From positions 9,317-73,316 of the forward strand of contig CAZBFP010000018.1 of assembly GCA_964491265.1 (NCBI GenBank): a DNA stretch of 64,000 nt, read 5' to 3'. The position numbers were made by a program, and so were the translations under genes. This stretch comes from JBBAGC01 sp964491265. GTDB lineage: Bacteria > Spirochaetota > UBA4802 > UBA5550. Shown here one piece after another: positions 9,601-16,966 of the stretch (position 1 is its first letter; the number at the start of each line of letters is the position of its first letter). Below the pieces are notes generated by a model that saw only the letters and a program-made list of their open reading frames with translations, did no database searches and had not been told where the DNA came from.

Positions 9601-9865
9601 CGTTTTCAACATTGTAGGATCTTATTTTGTCTATGTTGTCAACTTCCCGCACCTTTTTTTCAATGGGTACGGTTATAAACTGTTCAATTTCCTCAGGTGA
9701 GCCGCCCGGATAGGTTGTTGTAATTGACACCATGTCAAAGTTCACATTAGGGAATGCTTCCCGGTTCAGGTTTTGCAAGGCCATATTCCCAAGCATTATG
9801 ACCAGTAAAACTATCATGAAAACAAGGAGCCGCTCCTTGGCGAGATAGTTGATTAATTTTTTCAT
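6665..9865 (-). CDS. RND-family efflux pump permease (AcrB-like, HAE1)
   Basis: The 1066-residue inner-membrane protein is full length for the family. It has one N-terminal membrane segment, a large periplasmic loop, a six-helix bundle, a second loop and a second bundle. REAFPNVNFD, TTYPGGSPEEIE and the TM10-TM11 sequence NNLRSTGLPLKEAL...RLRPILLTT are standard RND landmarks. In TM4 the usual Asp-Asp pair reads D402-F403, and the TM10 lysine position appears as S945 (GVIVSNTLVLVEF), so the proton relay differs from AcrB. The gene follows a TolC gene by 20 bp in an operon headed by a TetR regulator, but no membrane-fusion adaptor gene is present. Substrates are unknown. Confidence 0.92.
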   Translation of the reverse strand: MKKLINYLAKERLLVFMIVLLVIMLGNMALQNLNREAFPNVNFDMVSITTTYPGGSPEEIEQFITVPIEKKVREVDNIDKIRSYNVENVSVVVVYIYDKADNKTRVVQDIKDAVDLVDNLPDNSDKPLVEEIKIENSPIIDIAVYGINNDVSYLELRKAADELEDMLLDIKGVAEVEMKGFYDKEFLVEVNPSALTRYRIGLNTIINDLRKRNLDLPGGPLRIGDREYVLRTKGQFKNIQEIKDTVIMSNDSGYVTRLKDIAAVTETTEEADVIYRFNGIPAITMTVWKMRAYDELILTDIVKEKLKNFQFTTTDNAAISTFNEISRYTRNSLDTVITNAITGFILLAATLFLLLGFRMSLIVTLSIPVAFMFAFFMMNTLGITINVISLFGMVMVLGMIVDFSIVVSENGFRYMNMGMGRLEAISRGTEEIVWPITATLLCIFTAFAPLLMLGGIMGKFIQDLPATLLLCLFASWLGAMFIVPSFMNTFARPSKKNIHTVSSDHDPESFFESGKFGKVQRKYFSLLNFMLKWRYPALIVMTVALIGSLALQKQIGFTFSPKGGEETFEIYTEMPQVTNLKANLREALKIEKILLEIDDSELDALQSAIGEKSSNLLDPKPGKATHKSTFIVNLTAAKGRAREAVDIFNETRDKILEAQENGIISDKMTIEFNLKEKGPPVGKPVNIEIRGEDFNKINEIASLYTDFLSSIDGVRDITTDYEPGKDEYRYRINEAVAKRSKVSTYDVATTLNASYEGAIATNVKIGDDDIGVRVRFPEWARKNRSSLESVMVENNSGGLIPLTMITSVDKQTGISQINRLDYKRLVQVQADVDTTKTTSVIVNSMMMDKFKNIEKEYPGYFISYGGEHEETGERLVEMGQYFLVALFIIFMILTAYFKSIYIPLVVMIAIPYSLIGVILAVFIHGEMFHFMSYMGFFSLAGVIVSNTLVLVEFINNLRSTGLPLKEALSYGGVIRLRPILLTTGTTVLGLIPSIYGFGGKDHMVAPLALTFGYGLIFATVITLILIPSFYHIAEDIKCLFARILAWFGIEMEGSLFKTECGDTLPE

Positions 9866-9885
9866 TTTTCCCTCTATTAAAGAAT

Positions 9886-11451
9886 TCAGTTTTTAGGGAT
9901 GTAGGATTCTACATCAATTTCATAGGTTTCAAAGAGCTGATTTTTTGAAACCTCAAATTCAAGAAGTGAAGCATTGTAGTATACCAGCATTGCAAGTTCC
10001 TGCTCCCTGCTGCTTATCAGAGAGTCAAGTGCATCCCGCGCTGCAGCTGCTGTAAAGCGTCCTCTACGGAGGCTTACAAGCATACTCCTGTAATAGGTTT
10101 CTGCTTCAATACGTGCTACCTTTGCTTTCTGGTAAAGATGATGATTTGTTCTTATCTTTTCAATTTTGCTTACCACATCATCCTTAACAACACGTTTGTA
10201 TTTATCTACCTCGTGCCTGGACTGCTCAACTCCCCATCTTGCGTTTCTTTCGCTTATCTTCTGGTCCCTGTTGTCCAGAGGGTAGGTTACCCGTACACGC
10301 GCTTCAAGGGAGGGATTCTCCCCGGTTACTGTGTTTGAGTAGGATTCACCCATTTGTGAGTTATAGTCCATTGATGAAACTGTAATCTCACCGGTAACTG
10401 AAGGGAGAGCGTTGTTTCTTGCTATTTCAAGCTGCAGCCTGGAGTTTTCCATGGCACGCAGTGCGTTTCTGTAATCCACCCTGCTTTCATAGGCTATTTT
10501 GAGAGCCTCTTCCTCATTTATCTCCGGAAGGGCGGAAGAAAGGATAGCCTTCCCTTCCATTGTTATATCCTCATCAAGATTCACCACTCTAAGAAAATTT
10601 CTTAGAGAATCCCTGTACTGCTGCTCACTGTTAGCCACCATGGCTTCTGAAGAGGCAACCAGGGAATTCCATAAATTCAGCTCAAATCTTTCCGCAAGTC
10701 CAAGCCTTACATTCCCTGAAATAATATTTCTTACCCTTCTTGTTTCCTGCAGCATAAGCCGGGCATTATCCATCTGGTTTTTGTTTACAACAACATTCCA
10801 GTAGTCCACAATAACCCCTACAACAACAAGTGAGAGATTGTAAATAATCGCATCTCTCTGCATTAGCGCTGCATTGTTCAGGAGCTTCTGTTCCCTCCTG
10901 TCAGTGTAGCCGAAGGCATTTTTCAGGAGTTCCTGCTGCACCTGAACAAAGACAACCGGATTATAAGCTTTTTCAGGAAGCGTAGGATCGTTCCATCGAG
11001 TGTCACTGTAGGATTTATTTACACCTGCAGCAACAGTTGTTCCGCTTGAAAACATTTTGGCAATTGATGCGGAAACATCAGCTGAATTTTTACTTTTCCC
11101 GGTGCTATGCTGCATCATCTCAGGGTATTTATATGTTCCAAGCCCTGCCTCAGCATTAAAAAAGGGGGAGTACTTTGTTTTATATCTTTCAGAATCGGAA
11201 TCTGTCATCGCAACATCGTATTTCCCCATGAGTATATCCTGGTTCTGGTCTATGGCGATTTTTATAGCCTGTGCAAGCGTTATCCTTTGTGCCCCTATAA
11301 CAATTGCAGCCTCATCTGCCAGCTCAACCTCAATCGGGGCGATGGGCCCGTCATTGTCAGCACCCCCCTGTGTATAGCCTGCTGTGCATAAAAATAATAT
11401 GATTATCATTATAAGCTGAATAAGCTGAATAAGCTGAATTTTTCGTATCAT
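9886..11451 (-). CDS. TolC-family outer-membrane channel protein
   Basis: This 521-residue protein has a signal peptide and two long alpha-helical OEP repeats. Typical features are RITLAQAIKIAIDQNQDILMG at the start of the first repeat and coiled helices with alternating small and charged residues. The N-terminal helix is encoded by three perfect 9-bp repeats giving IQLIQLIQL. It should trimerise to form the outer-membrane exit duct for the RND pump encoded 20 bp downstream. The start ATG has GGAG 8 bases upstream and lies 18 bp after the TetR gene. Confidence 0.88.
   Translation of the reverse strand: MIRKIQLIQLIQLIMIIILFLCTAGYTQGGADNDGPIAPIEVELADEAAIVIGAQRITLAQAIKIAIDQNQDILMGKYDVAMTDSDSERYKTKYSPFFNAEAGLGTYKYPEMMQHSTGKSKNSADVSASIAKMFSSGTTVAAGVNKSYSDTRWNDPTLPEKAYNPVVFVQVQQELLKNAFGYTDRREQKLLNNAALMQRDAIIYNLSLVVVGVIVDYWNVVVNKNQMDNARLMLQETRRVRNIISGNVRLGLAERFELNLWNSLVASSEAMVANSEQQYRDSLRNFLRVVNLDEDITMEGKAILSSALPEINEEEALKIAYESRVDYRNALRAMENSRLQLEIARNNALPSVTGEITVSSMDYNSQMGESYSNTVTGENPSLEARVRVTYPLDNRDQKISERNARWGVEQSRHEVDKYKRVVKDDVVSKIEKIRTNHHLYQKAKVARIEAETYYRSMLVSLRRGRFTAAAARDALDSLISSREQELAMLVYYNASLLEFEVSKNQLFETYEIDVESYIPKN
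11411..11437 (-). repeat. triple 9-bp tandem repeat inside the TolC signal peptide
   Basis: The unit ATAAGCTGA (plus strand) occurs three times without mismatch, in frame, adding three-residue steps to the signal-peptide hydrophobic core. Slippage would change length without breaking the frame. Confidence 0.8.
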
Positions 11452-11469
11452 GGTTAATTCTCCGGTTTA

Positions 11470-12222
11470 TTATATAACTGCAATTTTTCGGTTTTTAATA
11501 TTTTCTACAAAAAAGTCCATCCTGTCTTTCTGTTTTTTGCTCAGTGAGGGGATATAAAGTTTTTTCCCTTCAGGTCTCAGCCCCTTGAATGTCTGTTCTT
11601 TCATATATGAAAAGAGAATCTCTTTTTTATCTGAGTATAATCTGTCATGCCACTTTGTTCCTTTAAGCAGGTCTTCAATGTGTATATAGTCAGCTGAAAA
11701 AATCACCAGGTTCATAACAAAGAGCAGGGTGTTTCCGGTTTCAAAGAAGCCTTCTGTAATACCCCGTTTTACAATACCTTCAATTTTTTCAAACGTCGGT
11801 ATTATATAGTCCCGTACCAGCTCATTTAATACTCCTTCCCCTTCTGCAACTTCCCAGCTTAATATTTTCTGTATATCATTATCATGAGTTTCTGTGTGGG
11901 TTGATATTAAGAGATAGAGTACTGCACAGAGTTCAACAGGAGGTGTTTCATTCCACGATTTTATTTCATCAATAATAAGATGCATCATCTTTTCACTGTC
12001 TTTACCTATGAACCTGTGAAAAAGGGTCTTATAGAGCATTTCTTTACTGCTGAAATGGTAATGAATAAGGGCCTGATTTACACCGGCAAGCTCTGCAATG
12101 GCGCACATCCTGGCTCCGCTGAATCCTTTTTCTGCAAATATTTTTTTTGCAGCCGCAAGTATCTTTTCCTTTGTTTCAGCACTGTCTTTTGTGTGTTTAA
12201 TCACTATCCGCGTTTCATCCAC
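11470..12222 (-). CDS. TetR-family transcriptional regulator of the efflux operon
   Basis: The 250-residue protein has an N-terminal TetR helix-turn-helix: TKEKILAAAKKIFAEKGFSG then MCAIAELAGVNQALIHYHFSSKEMLY. The rest is an effector-binding helical domain, with about 40 extra C-terminal residues compared with usual members. The frame opens with GTG at 12222; no good Shine-Dalgarno is visible and translation may begin a little later. It is the first gene of the TetR-TolC-RND operon, and a 26-bp inverted repeat just upstream (12233-12258) is a likely autoregulatory operator. The ligand is unknown. Confidence 0.88.
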   Translation of the reverse strand: MDETRIVIKHTKDSAETKEKILAAAKKIFAEKGFSGARMCAIAELAGVNQALIHYHFSSKEMLYKTLFHRFIGKDSEKMMHLIIDEIKSWNETPPVELCAVLYLLISTHTETHDNDIQKILSWEVAEGEGVLNELVRDYIIPTFEKIEGIVKRGITEGFFETGNTLLFVMNLVIFSADYIHIEDLLKGTKWHDRLYSDKKEILFSYMKEQTFKGLRPEGKKLYIPSLSKKQKDRMDFFVENIKNRKIAVI

Positions 12223-12232
12223 TATTAATCAT

Positions 12233-12258
12233 TTAATTTAACTGATTGATTAAATTAA
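12233..12258 (-). promoter_or_regulatory. candidate TetR operator
   Basis: TTAATTTAA and its exact complement TTAAATTAA flank CTGATTGA, forming a 9-8-9 inverted repeat 11 bp upstream of the TetR start. The position and dyad size fit a TetR autoregulatory site. AT content means chance dyads are not excluded. Confidence 0.45.
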
Positions 12259-12329
12259 TATTGAGGGGGTAATTGTCAATAAAAAATAGTTATTATTTCT
12301 GTATTTTTTTAGAATATAAATTCTAAAAT

Positions 12330-12353
12330 GTGCCGTCGCGAAAGCGGCGGCAC
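12330..12353. repeat. strong GC-rich hairpin
   Basis: GTGCCGTCGC (12330-12339) pairs with GCGGCGGCAC (12344-12353) around a GAAA tetraloop, with one G-T pair. It stands out in an AT-rich spacer between divergent genes. No clear T-run follows, so it is not an obvious terminator. Confidence 0.6.
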
Positions 12354-12557
12354 AGTTAAATAATTATTATTGCGCTAAAGTATCTGTCCGGGAATAATTG
12401 ATGATAAAAAAATAGCGTTTTCTCTATTCTTTTATCTGTTCATAAATATTTTGTCTTGACTATTAAAGAGGTTTCCTGTATTAATTTAGTGTCTTGGATA
12501 TTTCAATGTTAATTCCTGAAAAAAAATTTTTAGTGTAAAAATTTGCAATTTTATATC

Positions 12558-12690
12558 GGGCGCTGTCCCAAAAGTAATTTCCTTGTCATACCGGCTGTAG
12601 CGTGCGCGTCCTGAATATAATGAAGAAGTACCCTTGGGGTAGAATGCCGGTATCTCTTAGGTTCGATTATATCAGGAGATTCCGGTATTT
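12558..12690 (+). mobile_element. truncated copy of MITE family 1
   Basis: The copy begins GGGCGCTGTCCCAAAAGT and matches the full copies at 17928 and 57569 through the internal CATACCGGCTGTAGCG and GATTCCGGTATTT blocks. It lacks the right terminal repeat and has about 35 extra bases in the middle, ending GTACCCTTGGGGTAGA, a motif seen in other repeats near 4310 and 16660. Confidence 0.7.
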
Positions 12691-12755
12691 TTTAATAATA
12701 AATTTAGGAATAAATACTGTAAATATTTAGTAAAACTAAATAGAGCAGGTAGAGA

Positions 12756-13049
12756 ATGTTTGAAGTTATTGAATCAATCAATGACAGGATTTATGTGCCG
12801 AAAGAGGATATTTCCCAGTATCTGAATATTCTGGAATCAAGTATTAATGATTTTATTAAAAATGACTCACGTGATATTATTGTAGATTTTAACACGCTGC
12901 AGGTTATTGATTCTCTTACACTGGCAGCTCTGATCAGATTTAAGCGGAAACTATCGCAGGAGGGGAGGGATCTTAAACTGATTAACTATAATGATAATAT
13001 TCTCAGGGTAATTGAACTATCAGGACTTGACGATTTTCTCCTGGGATAA
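12756..13049 (+). CDS. STAS-domain protein (anti-sigma factor antagonist-like)
   Basis: The 97-residue single-domain protein fits the SpoIIAA/STAS fold. It has the core strand DIIVDFNTLQVIDSLTLAAL, with S53 at the position phosphorylated in SpoIIAA, then FKRKLSQEGRDLKLINYNDN and a C-terminal helix VIELSGLDDFL. Such proteins bind anti-sigma factors or switch kinases and are controlled by phosphorylation of the serine. No anti-sigma kinase or PP2C phosphatase gene is adjacent, so its partner is elsewhere. A purine-rich ribosome binding site precedes the ATG. Confidence 0.8.
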   Translation: MFEVIESINDRIYVPKEDISQYLNILESSINDFIKNDSRDIIVDFNTLQVIDSLTLAALIRFKRKLSQEGRDLKLINYNDNILRVIELSGLDDFLLG

Positions 13050-13096
13050 GAGGAGAATTATTATTGTAATCCCCTTTGTTTATTTACTCTGATTTA

Positions 13097-13142
13097 TTAA
13101 ACTCCCTCAAACTGTTAAATAATCCTTATTCCGGTTTTTATT
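13097..13142. repeat. 46-bp direct repeat, copy 1 (overlaps the 3' end of the MNT gene)
   Basis: This stretch matches 13476-13521 at 43 of 46 positions. Read on the minus strand it encodes the last residues KTGIRII and stop of the nucleotidyltransferase. The pair brackets the gene, as expected after a tandem duplication followed by loss of most of one copy. Confidence 0.75.
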
Positions 13143-13432
13143 ATTTCTTTAGCAAAAGGATTTAACTCATTAAAATCATCAATGCTGAAAGGAATCACCT
13201 CAATCATTGAAGATATGGATAGTGTATACTTGCGTATTTTATCTCTGTCTTTTATTCTGTTTCCGGTAAAAGACTTTGAAACCAGCGCTATATCAATATC
13301 ACTAAATTCGGTGGAAGTTCCTTTTGAATAACTTCCGAAGAGGAAGGCAGTGTTTATATGTATCTCGCTTTTTGAAAGCGCTGCCATATACCTGTCAATT
13401 ATAGGTTTTATATTATCCGGGATTTTATCCAT
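13115..13432 (-). CDS. minimal nucleotidyltransferase (MNT, MntA-type antitoxin-like)
   Basis: The 105-residue protein carries AFLFGSYSKGTSTEFSDIDI, the GSX(10)DXD active-site signature of DNA polymerase beta-type minimal nucleotidyltransferases. In HEPN/MNT toxin-antitoxin modules such proteins AMPylate and silence the partner HEPN RNase. No HEPN gene lies on either side, so this is an orphan here. A short direct repeat of its own 3' end sits upstream at 13476-13521, suggesting a lost second copy. It may be a standalone antitoxin or a decayed module. Confidence 0.85.
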   Translation of the reverse strand: MDKIPDNIKPIIDRYMAALSKSEIHINTAFLFGSYSKGTSTEFSDIDIALVSKSFTGNRIKDRDKIRKYTLSISSMIEVIPFSIDDFNELNPFAKEIIKTGIRII

Positions 13433-13475
13433 AAATATATATTGTGGAATTATTTTTTAAATGTCAACAATTTTG

Positions 13476-13521
13476 TTAAACTCCTGCAAGCTGTTAAATA
13501 ATCCTTATTCCGGTTTTTATT
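13476..13521. repeat. 46-bp direct repeat, copy 2 (remnant of an MNT 3' end)
   Basis: This is the upstream partner of the repeat at 13097-13142. It retains the sequence coding KTGIRII and stop on the minus strand, but no gene body precedes it. Confidence 0.7.
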
Positions 13522-13662
13522 TTCACGCCCGTACATTTTAAGAATTGACCTGATGTGAAGATAATTTATCTGCTTGATAATATAGAAAAATCAGTTATAT
13601 TACATTAAGGATAGGGCGTATTTTATCCTCAGTAGCGCTTAATTATCTCCAGGAGTATTCAA

Positions 13663-15321
13663 ATGAAAAGTTTAAATAAAAATAATATAATAAAGCGTAA
13701 AGGGCCCCTTGTACTGGTGATTATGGATGGTATGGGGCTTGGCGCGGAGAATGAAGGGAATGCCTTATTCCTGGCAGCAACACCTAATCTTGACAGGCTT
13801 ATGAAAACATTCCCGTTTACCACCCTGAAAGCCCATGGTAAGGCTGTGGGCCTCCCTGATGATACTGATATGGGGAACTCGGAGGTGGGGCATAATGCCC
13901 TTGGTGCAGGGAGGATCTTTGACCAGGGAGCCAAGCTTGTAAACAGGGCCATTGAATCGGGCGATGCATTTTCCGGTAAAACCTGGAAGGAGCTTGTTGA
14001 TGCCCCTGTTTCCAGAGGTTCAGCTCTCCATCTTATGGGGCTTCTCTCTGACGGGAATGTTCATTCCCATATAAATCAGCTTTTTAAGATTATCGATCAG
14101 GCTGCCGCAGATGGAGTTAAGAAGATCAGGCTTCATACCCTTTTTGACGGCAGGGATGTTCCTGAGACTTCGGCGCATATTTATGTGGAGAAGCTGGAGA
14201 AGCATCTGGCTCCTTTTAATGCACAAGGTCGTGATTTCCGCATAGCATCTGGCGGGGGGCGCATGGTGACAACAATGGACAGGTATGAGGCTGACTGGAC
14301 TATTGTTAAACGGGGCTGGGATGCTCATGTTCTTGGAATAGCCAGGCATTTTAAATCTGCAATGGAAGCTCTGGAGACTTTCAGAAAGGAGAAGCCGGGG
14401 ATTACTGATCAGTATCTTTCATCATTTACTGTGGCTGATGAGAAGGGACCCGTGGGGACTATTGAAGATGGGGACTCGGTTCTCTTTTTTAACTTCAGAG
14501 GTGACAGGGCAATTGAAATGACAAAGGCTTTTGAAATGGAGGATTTTAAATATTTTGACCGGATGCGCAGGCCGGATGTGGTATATGCTGGTATGATGCA
14601 GTATGACGGGGATCTGGGGATTCCTGAAAAGTTTATGGTTGAACCGCCGGAAATTGAAGGTACAGTAAGTGAATATCTGGTTAATGCAGGGGTTAAGCAG
14701 TATGCTGTTTCTGAAACACAGAAGTTCGGCCATGTTACCTATTTCTGGAACGGCAACAGGACAGAGAAGTTTGATGAAAAATACGAAACCTATTTTGAAA
14801 TACCATCTGACAGGCTTGAATTTGACCAGAGGCCATGGATGAAAGCAGCTGAGATAACTGATAATGTTATCGAGGTGCTTGAGAAGGGGGGCTTCGATTT
14901 TATAAGGCTTAATTATCCAAACGGTGATATGGTGGGGCATACAGGGGTAATGGAAGCAGCTGTTATAGCTGCAGAAACAGTCGATCTCTGTCTTGGCAGA
15001 TTACTAAAGGCTGTAGAAAAAAGCGGCGGAACGGCCTTTGTGACAGCAGATCATGGCAATCTGGATGAAATGTATGAGATTGATAAAAAGAGCGGCGCCT
15101 TTGAAATAAACAGTGATACCGGGAAGTATAAGCCTAAAACTGCCCATACTCTCAACCCGGTTCCATTTATTATATATGATCCTTTCTTTAATGGCGAATA
15201 TGAGCTTAACGATGATCTCCCGGAAAAGGGGCTGGCCAATATTGCTTCCACTATTCTTGATTTTTTAGGATTTGATCCCCCTTCTGAATATCTTCCTTCT
15301 CTTATTAAGGTGAAGAGGTAA
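13663..15321 (+). CDS. gpmI: 2,3-bisphosphoglycerate-independent phosphoglycerate mutase
   Basis: The 552-residue enzyme interconverts 3- and 2-phosphoglycerate in glycolysis and gluconeogenesis. It has VLVIMDGMGLG, whose Asp binds Mn, the catalytic serine S73 in DMGNSEVGHNALGAG, the substrate-binding GDMVGHTGV, and the metal ligands in FVTADHGNLDEM near residue 465. The length is slightly above the usual 510 because of small insertions. An AGGAG ribosome binding site precedes the ATG. A TPR protein gene follows 10 bp downstream and is probably co-transcribed. Confidence 0.96.
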   Translation: MKSLNKNNIIKRKGPLVLVIMDGMGLGAENEGNALFLAATPNLDRLMKTFPFTTLKAHGKAVGLPDDTDMGNSEVGHNALGAGRIFDQGAKLVNRAIESGDAFSGKTWKELVDAPVSRGSALHLMGLLSDGNVHSHINQLFKIIDQAAADGVKKIRLHTLFDGRDVPETSAHIYVEKLEKHLAPFNAQGRDFRIASGGGRMVTTMDRYEADWTIVKRGWDAHVLGIARHFKSAMEALETFRKEKPGITDQYLSSFTVADEKGPVGTIEDGDSVLFFNFRGDRAIEMTKAFEMEDFKYFDRMRRPDVVYAGMMQYDGDLGIPEKFMVEPPEIEGTVSEYLVNAGVKQYAVSETQKFGHVTYFWNGNRTEKFDEKYETYFEIPSDRLEFDQRPWMKAAEITDNVIEVLEKGGFDFIRLNYPNGDMVGHTGVMEAAVIAAETVDLCLGRLLKAVEKSGGTAFVTADHGNLDEMYEIDKKSGAFEINSDTGKYKPKTAHTLNPVPFIIYDPFFNGEYELNDDLPEKGLANIASTILDFLGFDPPSEYLPSLIKVKR

Positions 15322-15331
15322 TATTTTTCAG

Positions 15332-15820
15332 ATGAGGCTGTTTCTGCTGAGCATTTTATTTCTTTTCTCTTTTTATACAGCCCATGCTTCAGAAATTGAG
15401 GCAGGGGCTTTAAACATTTCAGGTATGAAGGAGCTGTCAAAGGGGAATCCTGACAGGGCAGGGGAATTTTTTAAAATGGCTTTAAAGCTGGATCCCATGC
15501 AGAGGCGTTATTATAACAACCTGGCTGTATCATTGATGAAGAGGAGCAGATATGATGAGGCGGAAAAATATCTCCTTGTTGGTATATCAATGGATCCGAA
15601 CTACTCAAAGGCCCTTGCAAATATGGCTGTTCTGTTGTTTCATCAGCGCAGATATATTGAGAGTTACAGGTATTACCTCAGGTCGAAAAGCTCTGACCCT
15701 CTTTATGCTGATGAAAGGTTTAAAAGGGAGAGGGTTGTAAGAAAGCTTAAAGATATATCAGCAGAGAATCCCGGAGATGATGATATTAAGTGGATACTTG
15801 AGTATCTGGAGAAGAACTGA
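15332..15820 (+). CDS. exported TPR-repeat protein
   Basis: The 162-residue protein begins with a signal peptide (MRLFLLSILFLFSFY, cleavage probably after AHA). It then has two to three tetratricopeptide repeats: GNPDRAGEFFKMALKLDP, SRYDEAEKYLLVGISMDPNY and RRYIESYRYYLRSKSSDP. TPR proteins of this size act as periplasmic scaffolds. It follows gpmI by 10 bp, but the link may be only shared transcription. I do not recognise a specific function. Confidence 0.78.
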   Translation: MRLFLLSILFLFSFYTAHASEIEAGALNISGMKELSKGNPDRAGEFFKMALKLDPMQRRYYNNLAVSLMKRSRYDEAEKYLLVGISMDPNYSKALANMAVLLFHQRRYIESYRYYLRSKSSDPLYADERFKRERVVRKLKDISAENPGDDDIKWILEYLEKN

Positions 15821-15846
15821 ATCTTCTTGTGTTATTATATTGCTGA

Positions 15847-16335
15847 TTAAAAATTTTTGTCGATAAAATCAGCTGCTGCATCAATATCATTTCTTGAAAA
15901 AACAGGAATATGCGACTTTATATTAAGATCTGTGAGAATTGCTTTAATTAATCCGTCTCTTTTAAAAAGGGGTTCTTCATCAGCAGATCCGATTACTTCA
16001 ATCTTGGCAGATCCCCCCTCCTTGTATCCTTCAATAAAAATAATATCTGAATCGGGGAAGTTTTTAACTGCAATATCAAGGGGGGAGATGGGGGAGTCAA
16101 TTTTAGAATGGAGAGCATATTCCTCTCCATTAGTGATGGCCCAGGAGAAAACTCCTGCTTCTTTATATCTGTATGTGTCCTTCCCTTCCCGGTCTATCTG
16201 GAATTGGTGTTTCATGCTTTTTACTACTGAGACCTTTAATCCTTTTGAGCTGTAATGCTTTATAAGTTTTTCAATAACAGTGGTTTTCCCTGAATTTGAT
16301 TTACCTGTTATTGTAACAATTTTCTGCTTTTTCAT
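15847..16335 (-). CDS. mobB: molybdopterin-guanine dinucleotide biosynthesis protein B
   Basis: The start at 16335 is chosen because the protein then begins MKKQKIVTITGKSNSGKTT, the family N-terminus with its P-loop. Upstream codons to 16425 translate a repeat element and should be dropped. At 162 residues it is normal size. The motifs VVKSMKHQF and IFIEGYKEGG fit MobB, a GTP-binding accessory of molybdenum cofactor nucleotidylation. The divergent gene at 16967 encodes MobA, so the pair serves the same pathway despite a 630-bp insertion-rich spacer. No moa/moe genes or molybdoenzymes are in the window. Confidence 0.9.
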   Translation of the reverse strand: MKKQKIVTITGKSNSGKTTVIEKLIKHYSSKGLKVSVVKSMKHQFQIDREGKDTYRYKEAGVFSWAITNGEEYALHSKIDSPISPLDIAVKNFPDSDIIFIEGYKEGGSAKIEVIGSADEEPLFKRDGLIKAILTDLNIKSHIPVFSRNDIDAAADFIDKNF

Positions 16336-16379
16336 AGAATATCCTGATTTTTCCCGGAATGTTGAGGAAAATGTAATTC

Positions 16380-16690
16380 CTCTCCCCCTGTCCCCCAAAG
16401 GGGGCACGAGTTTATCTATTATCACTTTGATAATTTAATTTTTATTATTTCTTTAACTATTTCAATATTATTTAATATATCTTCATCTTTAATATGCAAT
16501 GTTTGAATTCCAACACTCTTTTTTTGATTCCGTCATATTGTTCCGCAAATCTATTGCAGGCTCAATAATATAAACGGGTGTTTTCATACTTTGATTCATC
16601 AACTTACTCAAGTGTTCATTTTACGTGCCCCCTTCAGGGCGCCCGAGCAGAGCGACAAAGTACTCCCGGGGTAGACAGGGGGCTGACTCC
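16380..16690 (-). pseudogene. decayed DUF559-like endonuclease bracketed by inverted GC-rich repeats
   Basis: On the minus strand this piece reads AIDLRNNMTESKKECW, matching the conserved start of DUF559 (Vsr-like) nucleases. After a frameshift in a poly-A run it reads VGIQTLHIKDEDILNNIEIV, matching their C-terminal end; the catalytic middle is missing. The outer arms carry GTGCCCCCTTTGGGGG and CGTGCCCCCTTCAGGG in opposite senses. A shorter relative lies at 4352-4527. Assignment rests on motif recall, not on a search. Confidence 0.5.
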
Positions 16691-16848
16691 GGTGGATGTG
16701 GGAACAAATAATATTATTTCCCTATCCTGAAAATCCGGGAAGAGTTTAATTTTATTATAATTCCCGGTTTATTCAAGGAATTAATTCCTCTTTTATTTTA
16801 TTATTGAAGAAAATGAGCTGCTTTTTATACTGCTCATTAAAAAGTGAT

Positions 16849-16937
16849 GTAACTACTCATAAGCTTGTGGCGAAATTGCTCTCCGCCGCGCCTGTGGCGC
16901 GGCGGAGATAAAATACCACCTGTTTTTGAGCAGTTAC
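16849..16937. mobile_element. 89-bp inverted-repeat element with a perfect 12-bp hairpin
   Basis: GTAACTACTCA (16849-16859) and TGAGCAGTTAC (16927-16937) form terminal inverted repeats with one mismatch. Inside, CTCCGCCGCGCC (16881-16892) and its exact complement (16896-16907) flank the loop TGT. The layout is MITE-like. It ends 30 bp before mobA, so it may influence mobA expression. Confidence 0.6.
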
Positions 16938-16966
16938 AAAGAGATCAATTAAAGTAGGATAGTTTA

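Noticed and set aside
13115..13662. HEPN toxin partner for the MNT protein
   Set aside because: No frame of suitable length or RX4-6H motif lies on either side.
16336..16425. Longer N-terminus for MobB
   Set aside because: The extra 30 codons come from the GTGCCCCC repeat; the P-loop distance fits the start at 16335.
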